Source: Bacteroidota bacterium (GTDB lineage: Bacteria > Bacteroidota > Bacteroidia > Chitinophagales > Chitinophagaceae). Taken from it: a stretch of 18,802 nucleotides of DNA. The position numbers and the translations under genes were made by a program. Where the stretch lies: positions 1 through 18,802 of the forward strand of contig JAEZAM010000110.1 of assembly GCA_023430465.1 (NCBI GenBank), given 5' to 3'. The notes beneath the pieces were generated by a model that was not told where the DNA came from, searched no databases, and worked only from the letters and a program-made list of their open reading frames with translations. Of the stretch, positions 1 through 8,524 are shown piece after piece. Positions within the stretch are counted from its first letter, which is position 1; the number at the start of each line of letters is the position of its first letter.

Positions 1-36
1 ATCCAGCACCCAGCATCCAGCACCCAGTACCCAGCA
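1..36. repeat. CCAGCA/CCCAGTA intergenic repeat, copy 1 (partial)
   Basis: The first 36 bases consist of near-tandem short units of the forms CATCCAGCAC, CCAGTAC and CCAGCATC. The same family recurs at 11906-11986 and 18722-18772. The run is cut by the window edge on the left and ends exactly at the stop codon of the GH16 gene (TGA on the minus strand at 37-39). It has no coding signal of its own; in translation it gives only low-complexity Gly/Trp/Leu peptides. Confidence 0.8.
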
Positions 37-1245
37 TCACTGATACACCCGAATATAATCCACAATCAACCACTGTGGGAAATAGGTCGTTGCATCCGGT
101 GCACCAGGCCAGTTGCCACCTACAGCAAGGTTGAAGATCAGGAAAAATTCTTCATTGAATGGCCAGGTCGTTCCCGCAGCGATGTCCGCCTTCCGGATCG
201 TTGAAAACAATACACCATCGAGGAACCATTTAATCTCATCCTCCTTCCACTCCAGAGAATACACATGAAACTGATCATTCAATGTACCTGTTGTGAGACT
301 GGTACTGCGGCTGATCTGTGTACTACCCGGACCAGGGCCGTAGTGTATCGTTCCATGTGTTTTCGCGGGCTCATGCCCTACCACTTCCATAATATCTATC
401 TCACCGCTTTTAGGCCAATTGCCAAAGACATTGTCTTCCGGCAACATCCAGAATGCAGGCCAGATGCCTTTTCCTTTTGGTAAAATCGCGCGGATGTCGA
501 TGCGGCCATACTTAAACGTCTTTTTCCCTGCAGTCAGAATCTTCGACGACGTGTACTGCTTTCCGCCAAAGGCTTCCTTTGTCGCTTCGATGATCAACTT
601 GCCATCCTGGAAAAACAGGTTGGAGGGACGATCTGTGTAATATTCAAGCTCATTGTTTCCCCAGCCACACACATTCGGGCAGCCGTCACCATTCTGGTGC
701 GACCACGCGTTTACATCCAGCGAAGTGCCGGAGAACTGATCTTCCCACACCAGCGAATAGCCTGGATAACTGGTTGGCGCATCATACCCAGTATTGGAAA
801 AAGAAACTTTTGTGTCATCATTCCGGATGATTATATCCGCAATGCCGCGCTGGATGGTTGCATTGACTGCTCCCGAAAGACTAACGCGGAACTGATCATC
901 ACCCTCGCGGATATCATCTGCAACAACGGTGACAGGAACAACCTTTTCCGTAGTACCTGCAGGAAACGAAACCACTGTATTGGTGAGCGCAGTAAAATCT
1001 TCGCCTGCCTTCGCGGTAAAATCAGTAGTTGACACATTGACCTTCACCTCTCCTGACGATGCAGCACTGAGCTTCAGCGTGACATTGAATGTATTGGTGG
1101 TACCATTTCCTTCAAACAGCGACAGATCTTCCACCGAGATCTTTACCGCAGCGGGCGGTGCAGGATCATCACCGGATTTCTTTTTACAAGACTGGAAGAA
1201 CAAAACGGACGAGGCCACAGCCATCACATAGATCGGGAACTTCAT
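37..1245 (-). CDS. Calx-beta/GH16 endo-beta-glucanase lipoprotein (laminarinase type)
   Basis: Predicted secreted glycoside hydrolase of family 16 that cleaves internal beta-glucan bonds, probably beta-1,3-glucan, at the cell surface. The 402-residue product starts MKFPIYVMAV and has a lipoprotein signal ending FFQSC (lipid-bearing Cys20). Residues about 35-145 resemble a Calx-beta immunoglobulin-like domain (EGDDQFRVSLS and DIIIRNDD near its end). Residues about 160-402 are the GH16 catalytic domain, with the active site GEIDIME (E282 nucleophile, D284, E287 acid/base) and the WPAFWMLP motif. The ExDxxE spacing is that of laminarinases, agarases and carrageenases rather than lichenases. The open frame extends 20 codons upstream, but those codons come from an intrinsic terminator hairpin, so ATG at 1245 is chosen. 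It is the last gene of the PUL in the window. The substrate is inferred from motif and neighbours; an agar- or carrageenan-type activity is less likely. Confidence 0.93.
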   Translation of the reverse strand: MKFPIYVMAVASSVLFFQSCKKKSGDDPAPPAAVKISVEDLSLFEGNGTTNTFNVTLKLSAASSGEVKVNVSTTDFTAKAGEDFTALTNTVVSFPAGTTEKVVPVTVVADDIREGDDQFRVSLSGAVNATIQRGIADIIIRNDDTKVSFSNTGYDAPTSYPGYSLVWEDQFSGTSLDVNAWSHQNGDGCPNVCGWGNNELEYYTDRPSNLFFQDGKLIIEATKEAFGGKQYTSSKILTAGKKTFKYGRIDIRAILPKGKGIWPAFWMLPEDNVFGNWPKSGEIDIMEVVGHEPAKTHGTIHYGPGPGSTQISRSTSLTTGTLNDQFHVYSLEWKEDEIKWFLDGVLFSTIRKADIAAGTTWPFNEEFFLIFNLAVGGNWPGAPDATTYFPQWLIVDYIRVYQ

Positions 1246-1263
1246 GTTGCAATATTTTTTTTT

Positions 1264-1290
1264 AAAAAAGGGGCAGGAAACTCCTGCCCC
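1264..1290 (-). terminator. Intrinsic terminator between PKD lipoprotein and GH16 genes
   Basis: Read on the minus strand, a perfect 9-bp GC-rich stem (GGGGCAGGA / TCCTGCCCC, loop of 3) is followed directly by six T residues. The stem occupies 1270-1290 and the T run is the complement of 1264-1269. There is no T run on the plus-strand side, so it acts in the direction of the PUL. It lies 57 bases after the stop of the upstream lipoprotein gene and 18 bases before the GH16 start. Confidence 0.85.
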
Positions 1291-1347
1291 ACTAACTGCT
1301 TGCAAAAACGAACGATTGCCTGTTTTGCAGGAAGTTTTTATTTCTTT

Positions 1348-2271
1348 TTAGAATGAACGCAGGGTAAATGTCCACCAGCCGTCACCACCGATGTGTACAC
1401 CAAGCGTCAGCAGGTCGTAACCCTGGCCGCCAACGTTGCGCTCCATCGACAGGATATCATACACGATGCGGTCACCTACAGGTCCGCTGGTTGACTCACC
1501 GCCGTTGTGTACTTTTTGTAAACCGATGTGTGCACCTACACCGATCACGGTAAGCTGACCAAGGCCATTTATACCACCAGTTTCACTTACAGTGAATTTG
1601 AAATTACCAGAGGCCCACGGTGCATGTGCAGCAGACAATGCTGAATTTGGCTGGCAGCCATTGCCGTTGCCAAGGTAACCGTCACCGAATACATCGCCTT
1701 TGTTGTCATATACAAAATCGCCAGCCTGGTTGAAGCTGAAGGTATATTCATCGTTGAACTCACATGGACGCGCGGCAGGCTCGCCCGGTCCGCTGGTCCA
1801 CCAGGAACCATTGTTTGCACCAGGTCCTACTTTGTAGGCGCCGGCTTCGGGGTTGAGTTTCCATGTCTTGTTGGTACAACTTGCGATGAAGCCCAGCGGG
1901 TTTGCGGGATCACAGGCTGTTGGATCGCTTTGGTTGATGGTGATTGATTTCGTTACAGAACCGATACCACCCTGTGCGGCCGCTTTCATCGTCACTTCGT
2001 ATGTTCCGGGAAATACAAACCGGATCCTGGCGGAGTCACCAGCGAGAGATGTACCGTTTGTTGATTCCCACCGGGGTTGTGTAGGCGCACTCGATTTATT
2101 GACCAGGATATAAGAGTTTGCATTCGCACCAGGAACGAACTCGAAATCGAGTTGTGGCATTGGCTGCAGTGTATAGTCTTTTCCATCAGGCCGGCAGCCT
2201 GTTGCTGCTGCAGAAAGCAGCAATACGTACAGGCTATATTTTATGTTGCTGATTTTCATGATACTCTTCAT
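1348..2271 (-). CDS. PKD-like lipoprotein, probable surface glycan-binding protein
   Basis: A 307-residue predicted outer-membrane lipoprotein: hydrophobic signal YVLLLSAAATGC with the lipidated cysteine at residue 26. Residues about 40-113 look like a PKD-type immunoglobulin-like domain (PGTYEVTMKAAA, SVTKSITI). Residues about 120-307 form a separate C-terminal domain rich in Trp, Gly and Asn, with cysteines at 120, 132, 170 and 206, that I do not recognise with certainty. Its position directly after SusD and before GH16 is that of a SusE/F- or SGBP-type protein, which binds glycan at the surface and feeds it to SusC/D. Start choice is uncertain: ATG at 2295 overlaps the SusD stop (TAATG) but gives a poor signal peptide; ATG at 2271 and ATG at 2259 (MKISNIKYS) both give good ones. 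Binding function is inferred from context. Confidence 0.82.
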   Translation of the reverse strand: MKSIMKISNIKYSLYVLLLSAAATGCRPDGKDYTLQPMPQLDFEFVPGANANSYILVNKSSAPTQPRWESTNGTSLAGDSARIRFVFPGTYEVTMKAAAQGGIGSVTKSITINQSDPTACDPANPLGFIASCTNKTWKLNPEAGAYKVGPGANNGSWWTSGPGEPAARPCEFNDEYTFSFNQAGDFVYDNKGDVFGDGYLGNGNGCQPNSALSAAHAPWASGNFKFTVSETGGINGLGQLTVIGVGAHIGLQKVHNGGESTSGPVGDRIVYDILSMERNVGGQGYDLLTLGVHIGGDGWWTFTLRSF

Positions 2272-2294
2272 TTTTACTTTGGTAAGCAATAGCA

Positions 2295-3794
2295 TTAATA
2301 ATTTGGATTCTGCTGAAGTACACCGTTCGTTACATCGATCTCACGTTGCGGAATCGGTAACACTTCGCTTTTCCCTGTCACGAATCCAAGCGGGCCCAGC
2401 ACGCTCGCTGCCTGGCCTGTACGGATGAGGTCAAAGAAACGATGACCTTCTGTTGCCAACTCGAGGCGACGTTCGCGGTATACATTATCCAGCGTTACGG
2501 CAACGGGTGCAAGTCCCACGCGGTCACGAACTTCACCGTTCAGCAACAGACCTGCTCTTGCCACATCCCCACCACTGCGGAGGATTGCTTCTGCTTCCAG
2601 CAGGTAAGTGTCTGCCAGCCTGATCTCGATCTCGTTGTATGGCCAATTCAGTTCAGCCGTACCAACTGCAGAACGGTAAGCCTGCATCGGGGCATATTTG
2701 CGGATAAAATAGTTCGTGTTCTGGTAACGGTCGGTATAGTTTGCTCCGCCTGCTCTCAGCGCTGCCCCATCGATGATGGTATGCGGAAACCTTGGGTCAC
2801 CATTCATGGCAGCAACAAGATCGAGTGAAATTGGTGCAAAGCCCCATCCTGCGGAATAAGTCGGACCGCTGTAATCCGCCATACCGATAAATTGAGGACC
2901 AACATTGCCTTCGCCACCATTTATCCAACCCCAGTCACCCCACGCTGCATTGTTTGAATGCGGTATCTCGAGAATCGATTCAGCGCTGAAACGGTTAGAT
3001 GGATTGAAGATATCTCCAAAATTATCCAGCAGGTGGTAAACGCCTGAAGTGTTTACTTTATTAAACCAGCTCGCAGCTTCTGCCATACGGGTGTTGTCGT
3101 TCTGGAACATGATAGCCTTGCCCAGTGTAGCCTGCGCTGCACCACGGGAAATGCGCCCATTCTCCCCAACAGGGATAGTCAGTGGCAGATCTGGTATTGC
3201 CTCGGTCAGGTCTTTTTCAATCTGCTGGAAAATAGCAGCCGATTCTGCCTGCGGCACTTTATACAGGTCACTGGTAGGGATAGCACCCAGGATCAGTGGC
3301 ACGCGACCAAACCAGCGTACCAGGTCAAAATAGAAATAAGCACGCAGGAATTTTGCCTCAGCGGCTGTACGGGTCTTGAATGCGGGATCCAGACTGACGC
3401 TTCCTTCCACTTTTTGCAGGAACAAATTCGCGCGGTAAATACCGGTGAAATTCTTTTGCCATAATCCCACCTGTGGCCCACGGAAAGGGTCGAGGGTGAA
3501 ATCATTGTAAGCAACCCATGATGGCTGATCAGAAGCATTACTTCCGCCTGCATGTGCTTCGTCGCTGGCTACTGTAAGAAGAGCCTGCTTCATGGTGTAA
3601 CCTCCGGATGTTCCCCACTGGATAACATCATAAACGGAAATAAGACCATTGAATAATTCTGTTTGATTCTTGTAGTAGTTATCCTCCAACTGGGTGCCTC
3701 TTGGTTCAAGCTCCAGGTAGTCTTTACCGCATGAACCCAGTGTCATCACTGCAGTAAGGGAGATCGCTATATATTTTATCGTTTGTTGTTTCAT
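2295..3794 (-). CDS. SusD/RagB-family outer-membrane lipoprotein
   Basis: A 499-residue SusD-family protein, the glycan-capturing lid that sits over the SusC barrel. The signal peptide ends LGSC with lipidated Cys22, followed by GKDYLELEPRG, a typical SusD start. The N-terminal helical region includes FLRAYFYFDLVRWFGRVPL (about 150-170), and the C-terminal hallmark ERRLELATEGHRFFDLIRTG is followed by SEVLPIPQREIDVTNG and ends QNPNY. Length is typical for the family. The gene begins 18 bases after the SusC stop and its own stop overlaps a possible ATG of the next lipoprotein gene, so cotranscription is very likely. Confidence 0.96.
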   Translation of the reverse strand: MKQQTIKYIAISLTAVMTLGSCGKDYLELEPRGTQLEDNYYKNQTELFNGLISVYDVIQWGTSGGYTMKQALLTVASDEAHAGGSNASDQPSWVAYNDFTLDPFRGPQVGLWQKNFTGIYRANLFLQKVEGSVSLDPAFKTRTAAEAKFLRAYFYFDLVRWFGRVPLILGAIPTSDLYKVPQAESAAIFQQIEKDLTEAIPDLPLTIPVGENGRISRGAAQATLGKAIMFQNDNTRMAEAASWFNKVNTSGVYHLLDNFGDIFNPSNRFSAESILEIPHSNNAAWGDWGWINGGEGNVGPQFIGMADYSGPTYSAGWGFAPISLDLVAAMNGDPRFPHTIIDGAALRAGGANYTDRYQNTNYFIRKYAPMQAYRSAVGTAELNWPYNEIEIRLADTYLLEAEAILRSGGDVARAGLLLNGEVRDRVGLAPVAVTLDNVYRERRLELATEGHRFFDLIRTGQAASVLGPLGFVTGKSEVLPIPQREIDVTNGVLQQNPNY

Positions 3795-3812
3795 TACTCT
3801 CGTTTTAATGGA

Positions 3813-6800
3813 TTAAAAGCCAAGGTTAACACCAACCATGAAAGAGCGCGCCTGCGGATAGATACCGCGATCCACTCCATAGCTGCCACCACCGATCTCA
3901 GGATCGAAGCCGCTGTATTTGGTGAAGGTGAGTAGGTTGTTGCTCATCAGGTAGAACCTGAGTTTGCTCAAGCCCGCCTTGCTGATCAGCCTTGTCGGCA
4001 ATGAGTAACCGATCTGCAATACCTTGATCCTGAAATAATCTCCTTTCTCCAGGAAGAAATCGGAAGAGTTGCTGTAGTTGCGGTTTGCATCCGAATTTGT
4101 TACCCGGGGCATTTTGTTGGAAGAACCTGCGCCTGTCCAGCGGGTGAGGATATCACTGGTGTAGTTGGCACCCTGCAGATCAAAGCGACGCAGCGCCTGG
4201 AACACCTGGTTGCCTGCCACACCCTGTCCGAGCATGACCAGGTCGAAACCTTTGTATTGCGCATCTATGGTGAAACCGTAACTCCAATCTGGCGTTGGAT
4301 CACCGATGATCGTTCTGTCATCTGCAGTGATCACACCATCCTTGTTGATATCTACATAACGAATATCACCGGGAGCTGCATTGGGTTGCAGTTTATCACC
4401 ATTTGAACTTTTGTAATTATTTACATCAGCCCATGTCTGGAACAGACCGTCTGTTTTGTACCCGTAGAATGAACCGATAGCATGACCCACCATTGTCCGG
4501 GTGATCTCCACTCCTTCCGGACCGAAGGTCTGACCACTGAGGAACAGTTTATCTGCACCGAGATAGGTCACTTCATTTGATACATGCGATACGTTACCGC
4601 TTACACGGAAAGTGAGATCTCCGATACGGCTGTTATATCCCAGCTCTAGTTCGATACCACGGTTTTCCATATCAGCGATATTGCCCACGGGGCCATTGTT
4701 ACCAACATACCAGGGTACATCGATGCCCAGGAGCATGTCGTATGTTTTCTTTATATACCAATCGGCACTGATCGTGAATTTCTTGAACACCGTTGCGTCA
4801 AGTCCGATGTTGACCTGAGAGGTTGACTCCCATTTCAGATCGGGATTGGCAATTGCATTCGGGCTGAAACCGGTGATCAACTGGCCGTTGATGGTGTAGT
4901 TTCTGCCACCACCTACAGTAGATACATAACGGAATGCACCGATGTTATCGTTACCATTTACCCCGTAGGAACCGCGAAGTTTCAGGAAGTTGATCTTATC
5001 CGTGGAGGGAAAGAAACTTTCACGTGACACCACCCAGCCGGCGGAGATGGAGGGGAAGAAACCAAACTTGTTGTTTGGTCCGAAATTGCTGGAACCATCA
5101 CGGCGAAGGATTGCGTTCAACAAGTATTTGCCGTCATAGTCATAGGTGATACGACCGAACAATGATGCCAGGCGGCCGGTATATTCACCACCCCAGAAGA
5201 ACTGGTTGGTTTGCGGCACATCGAAATTGAGCGAGGCCTGTTTGATGTTGTCAACAGGTATACCGCGTTTTGTGCCACCCTGTGTTTCGCCACCACGGCG
5301 CTGTACAGAGGTACCTACAAGTGCGGTGACATTGTGTGCACCAAAGAGGCGGGAGTACGTTGCCGTATTTTCCCAGATCCAGTAAAGACCGCGATTGGAA
5401 TTTCTTGTATATCCGTTGAGTTCAATATTCTGGTTAATAGCATTCAGGTAATAGAGTGGCTGAAAACCTTCATCACCCCAGAAGGCCATGTCGGTTCCGA
5501 TCGTAGACCGGAGTTTCAATCCTTTGACAGGATCTATCTCGAGGAAGGCATTGGCTACAAATTTGTCCGACCAGCCATTCCCTTGCGCGATCTTCAGTGC
5601 AGCGATTGGATTAAGAATTTCCGAAGTAACATATGGAGAAATACCATAAGCGTTGCCATTCTCATCACGTACAATGAAAGGACTTGAATAACGTGGCTGA
5701 GCAAGAACAGCGGGATCTGTTTCGATCAATGGTGTGATCGGATCCAGGTTGATGGCGCGGTTGAGCGGTGTTCCCCACTCACCGTTTGTGCCAACGCCGG
5801 TTGATTTCGTCCTTGTATAACCGATATTATTTCCAAACGTGATGCTGCGACCAATCTTATGTGAAAGATTGAAACGTGCTGTAAAACGATTGTATTTTGA
5901 ATTGGAAGTTGCTACAATACCTTCCTGGTTGAGATAGCCGAATGAACCAAAATAGGTAGTGCGGTCTGTACCACCGGAAAGGCTGAGTTCATGATTCTGC
6001 ATCATGGCGTTGTCATTGAACACCAGGTCCTGCCAGTCGGTACCTTTTCCTAATGAAGCAGGGTCAGCGAAAGGCAATGCCTGGCCAGAGTTGAAGGCAG
6101 CTTCATTGCGGATAACCGCATATTCGTGCGCATTGAGCAGGTCGAGTTTGCGCCAGGGGGCCTGTGTGCCGACAAAACCATTATAGTTGACCTTTACGTT
6201 GCCCGCGCGACCTTTTTTGGTGGTGATCAGGATTACACCGCTCGCACTTTTGGCACCATAAATCGCGGCAGTCGCATCTTTCAATACATCGATGCTTTCG
6301 ATATCAGACTGGTTGAGATAATCGATACCGCCTTCTATCACTACTCCATCCACAACATACAGAGGATCGCTGTTGCCTATAGACGTGGTACCACGAACGC
6401 GTACAGTGGAACCTTCACCGGGCTGTCCCGATGCGGAAGTGATCGTCAGACCTGAAGCACGACCCTGAAGTGATTGCTCGATGCGGAACACGGGCATGTT
6501 ATCAAGATCCGTCGCCTTTACGCTGGACACGGATCCCGTTACCGCACGTTTTTTCTGTGTACCATAACCCACCACAACCACTTCTTCCATGCTCTTGTTC
6601 TCGGCAGTCAGTTGCGTAGTGATGGACGAGCGTCCGTCGAGGCTGATCTCTCTGGATTCAAATCCGATATAACTGATCACAAGAACAGCATTCGGATTTG
6701 TTACGTTGATAGTGAAGCTGCCATCAGTACCGGTAACGGCGCCGTTGGTAGTCCCTTTCTCCTGGATGTTAACGCCGGCGAGGGGCTCTCCCTTATCGTC

Positions 6801-7208
6801 GGTGATCTTACCGGTGATGGGAACGAAAGCGGCAACATGCTGACCATTGTTGGTGATCACCACGAGGTTCTCGCTCATTTTTTTATATCCTAATTGTGTG
6901 TTTTGCAGAACTACTGCGAGCACCTGCTCCAGGGTGGCATTTTCTACGGCAATGCTCACACGCTGTTCGCGGGGAAGGATGTCATCCTTGTATACAAACC
7001 GGAAAGCACCTTGTTGCTCAATGGCTTTGAAGACTTTTTTTAGTGTGGCCTTCTCGAGGTGGAGGCTAATATTTTCCTGGCCATAGCCACGGGCAAATGA
7101 CTGTAAGGAAAACGCCAGAATAAGCAGAATCGTAAACTTCATCATAAGTAAGCATTTGATGAAATGACAGGGTGCCGGAGGCACAAGCCCTGATCGGGTT
7201 TTTTTCAT
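3813..7208 (-). CDS. SusC/RagA-family TonB-dependent transporter with STN signalling domain
   Basis: A 1131-residue outer-membrane beta-barrel that imports oligosaccharides using TonB energy. Domains in order: signal peptide (core MMKFTILLILAFSLQSFA, about 22-44); STN domain about 45-118; carboxypeptidase-D regulatory-like domain about 131-205 (ITGKITDDKGEPLAGVNI, YIGFESREI); the SusC signature MEEVVVVGYGTQKKRAVTGS (207-226); plug to about 333 (DPLYVVDGVVIEGG, DVLKDATAAIYGAKSASGVI); then the barrel, ending SFMVGVNLGF. The STN domain is what contacts FecR-type anti-sigma factors, and such a pair lies directly upstream. The ATG at 7208 adds about 21 residues before the signal core; this extension is common in Chitinophagaceae SusC proteins, but a start at 7145 or 7142 is possible. 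The gene is 187 bp downstream of fecR with a structured leader between them. Confidence 0.96.
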   Translation of the reverse strand: MKKTRSGLVPPAPCHFIKCLLMMKFTILLILAFSLQSFARGYGQENISLHLEKATLKKVFKAIEQQGAFRFVYKDDILPREQRVSIAVENATLEQVLAVVLQNTQLGYKKMSENLVVITNNGQHVAAFVPITGKITDDKGEPLAGVNIQEKGTTNGAVTGTDGSFTINVTNPNAVLVISYIGFESREISLDGRSSITTQLTAENKSMEEVVVVGYGTQKKRAVTGSVSSVKATDLDNMPVFRIEQSLQGRASGLTITSASGQPGEGSTVRVRGTTSIGNSDPLYVVDGVVIEGGIDYLNQSDIESIDVLKDATAAIYGAKSASGVILITTKKGRAGNVKVNYNGFVGTQAPWRKLDLLNAHEYAVIRNEAAFNSGQALPFADPASLGKGTDWQDLVFNDNAMMQNHELSLSGGTDRTTYFGSFGYLNQEGIVATSNSKYNRFTARFNLSHKIGRSITFGNNIGYTRTKSTGVGTNGEWGTPLNRAINLDPITPLIETDPAVLAQPRYSSPFIVRDENGNAYGISPYVTSEILNPIAALKIAQGNGWSDKFVANAFLEIDPVKGLKLRSTIGTDMAFWGDEGFQPLYYLNAINQNIELNGYTRNSNRGLYWIWENTATYSRLFGAHNVTALVGTSVQRRGGETQGGTKRGIPVDNIKQASLNFDVPQTNQFFWGGEYTGRLASLFGRITYDYDGKYLLNAILRRDGSSNFGPNNKFGFFPSISAGWVVSRESFFPSTDKINFLKLRGSYGVNGNDNIGAFRYVSTVGGGRNYTINGQLITGFSPNAIANPDLKWESTSQVNIGLDATVFKKFTISADWYIKKTYDMLLGIDVPWYVGNNGPVGNIADMENRGIELELGYNSRIGDLTFRVSGNVSHVSNEVTYLGADKLFLSGQTFGPEGVEITRTMVGHAIGSFYGYKTDGLFQTWADVNNYKSSNGDKLQPNAAPGDIRYVDINKDGVITADDRTIIGDPTPDWSYGFTIDAQYKGFDLVMLGQGVAGNQVFQALRRFDLQGANYTSDILTRWTGAGSSNKMPRVTNSDANRNYSNSSDFFLEKGDYFRIKVLQIGYSLPTRLISKAGLSKLRFYLMSNNLLTFTKYSGFDPEIGGGSYGVDRGIYPQARSFMVGVNLGF
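7168..7192 (-). promoter_or_regulatory. Hairpin near the 5' end of the susC-like reading frame
   Basis: The minus strand can form CAGGG, a 4-base bulge, TGCC, loop TCC, then GGCA and CCCTG: nine GC-rich pairs. It covers codons 6-14 of the long susC-like frame. If translation really starts at 7145 or 7142 it would instead be part of the 5' UTR, close to the start codon. No function is shown. Confidence 0.35.
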
Positions 7209-7236
7209 ACCTTAGTTTTAGTTAGATGATGGGGAA

Positions 7237-7256
7237 TTTGCTCAAGCCTGAGCAAA
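7237..7256 (-). promoter_or_regulatory. Perfect 8-bp inverted repeat upstream of susC-like gene
   Basis: TTTGCTCA, a 4-base spacer, then TGAGCAAA. It lies 28-48 bases upstream of the ATG at 7208. It could be an operator or a leader hairpin. On the minus strand it is not followed by a T run, so it is not a terminator. Confidence 0.45.
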
Positions 7257-7272
7257 ATTTACTGTCACAAAG

Positions 7273-7308
7273 ACGGAGGATGCGGCTAACATTCTCCGTT
7301 CTTTTTTT
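7273..7308 (+). terminator. Plus-strand-oriented intrinsic terminator in the fecR-susC gap
   Basis: ACGGAGGATG, a 7-base loop, then CATTCTCCGT is followed by TCTTTTTTT on the plus strand. As plus-strand RNA all ten pairs form (one is G-U). As minus-strand RNA the same position is an A-C mismatch and the stem is followed only by CTTTGTG. The geometry therefore favours termination of plus-strand transcripts, although every annotated gene near it is on the minus strand. It may end an antisense RNA; in the minus direction it could at most be a weak attenuator. Confidence 0.6.
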
Positions 7309-7395
7309 GGGGTATAAGTCAGGTAGGTTTTCTCATTTGAGGCAATTTTAAGTTAGCAATCGTTTTTTAAGCAGTAAAAAGCTGAATATCGTTGG

Positions 7396-8493
7396 TTAAG
7401 GTCTGATCGTAAGTTCTTTCTTGTTGAGCGTATACCTGAATTTCCCCGTGATCTGCAATGCCTCTATCACCTCCTCCACCGTTTCATCGATGAATATCCC
7501 GGAATAGTTGGTGCGGTTCAGGCTCTCATCGGTCAGCGTCACCTTGATATCATACCAGCGTTCCAGTTTCGTGGCGATGGATTCAAGTGACTCTTCATCA
7601 AACACCAGTTTATTTTTCACCCACATGGTTTCCACCGCAGTTGTATCCGTTTCCTTGAACCGGATCTTACCCCAGGTCAGCAGTACGCGTTTTTTATTCT
7701 TTTGCTGATCCTTCACCCCTTCTACGCCTGCTTCTTCATTGCTCACGATCAGTTTATCATTGGGCTTGAGGGTGAATTTCTTTTCAGGGCTGTTGCGCAG
7801 TGTGATCTCCACTGACCCATGGATCAGGGATGTCTCCGTATTCTCCTCATCGGCGTAAGAACGCACATTGAAGGATGTACCCAAAACTTTTACATCGATC
7901 ACGCTGGTATGGATAACAAAAGGGCGACTCTCGTCACGCGCAACATCAAAGAAAGCCTCGCCTGACAGTGTCACCTCGCGGATACTACCCTGGAAATTTT
8001 CGTTGTAGCTGATCCTGCTGTCGGCGTTCAGCCATACGTGCGTGCCGTCAGGCAGTTGGATCTTCGATTTGGATCCACGCTTTGTGCTGACGGTGTTCTG
8101 CGCGGTGTTACCAAACCGGCCTCCATCAGCCTGGCCGTTGAATACAAACATCCAGGCTGCTGCCACCACCGCTGCTGCGGCTGCCACCCAGGCGAAAGCC
8201 CGAATGATCCTGCGGGACCGGCGGTTCTCGGGGATGGCCATTACCGGCGTTTCATACTGCAACCCTGATTCGGTGTTCTGATTGGAGAGCCGTTGAAGAT
8301 GCCGGTCAAATGCAGATTGCTTTTTGTCGGCAGGCGTTGGCGCACCCGACCGCCACAACGCGCGCATCGCCGCGTAGCGGATACGGAGGCTGGCGTCAGC
8401 AGCCAGTGCATTCTCCAGTTCCAGGCGCTCCTCTTCCGATGCTTCGCCGGTCAGCTCCTGGGTTACCAGGTCCCAAAATCGTTCTTCGGTCAT
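7396..8493 (-). CDS. FecR-family anti-sigma factor
   Basis: A 365-residue inner-membrane regulator that holds the neighbouring ECF sigma factor until a signal arrives from the STN domain of the SusC-like transporter. The cytoplasmic N-terminal part (about 1-95) starts MTEERFWDLVTQELTGEAS, the usual sigma-binding form. One transmembrane helix spans about 98-118 (AWVAAAAAVVAAAWMFVF). The periplasmic FecR domain spans about 137-231, with KIQLPDGTHVWLNADS, VTLSGEAFFDVARD and VLGTSFNVRSY. A C-terminal DUF4974-type domain spans about 295-363 (YSGIFIDETVEEVIEALQ). Length and order are normal. It follows the sigma gene by 68 bp and precedes the transporter gene. Pairing with this sigma and this SusC is inferred from synteny. 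Confidence 0.95.
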   Translation of the reverse strand: MTEERFWDLVTQELTGEASEEERLELENALAADASLRIRYAAMRALWRSGAPTPADKKQSAFDRHLQRLSNQNTESGLQYETPVMAIPENRRSRRIIRAFAWVAAAAAVVAAAWMFVFNGQADGGRFGNTAQNTVSTKRGSKSKIQLPDGTHVWLNADSRISYNENFQGSIREVTLSGEAFFDVARDESRPFVIHTSVIDVKVLGTSFNVRSYADEENTETSLIHGSVEITLRNSPEKKFTLKPNDKLIVSNEEAGVEGVKDQQKNKKRVLLTWGKIRFKETDTTAVETMWVKNKLVFDEESLESIATKLERWYDIKVTLTDESLNRTNYSGIFIDETVEEVIEALQITGKFRYTLNKKELTIRP

Positions 8494-8524
8494 AATTCAG
8501 TTGGTATTTGTGAAGACACAGCCT

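Noticed and set aside
5211..5687. Open frame of 158 codons on the plus strand inside the SusC-like gene
   Set aside because: Antisense to a clear beta-barrel region; no signal for expression.
7343..7350. Promoter -7 box for the susC-like gene (TAAAATTG on the minus strand)
   Set aside because: One mismatch and no -33 partner; the PUL promoter is probably read by the ECF sigma, whose sites I cannot predict.
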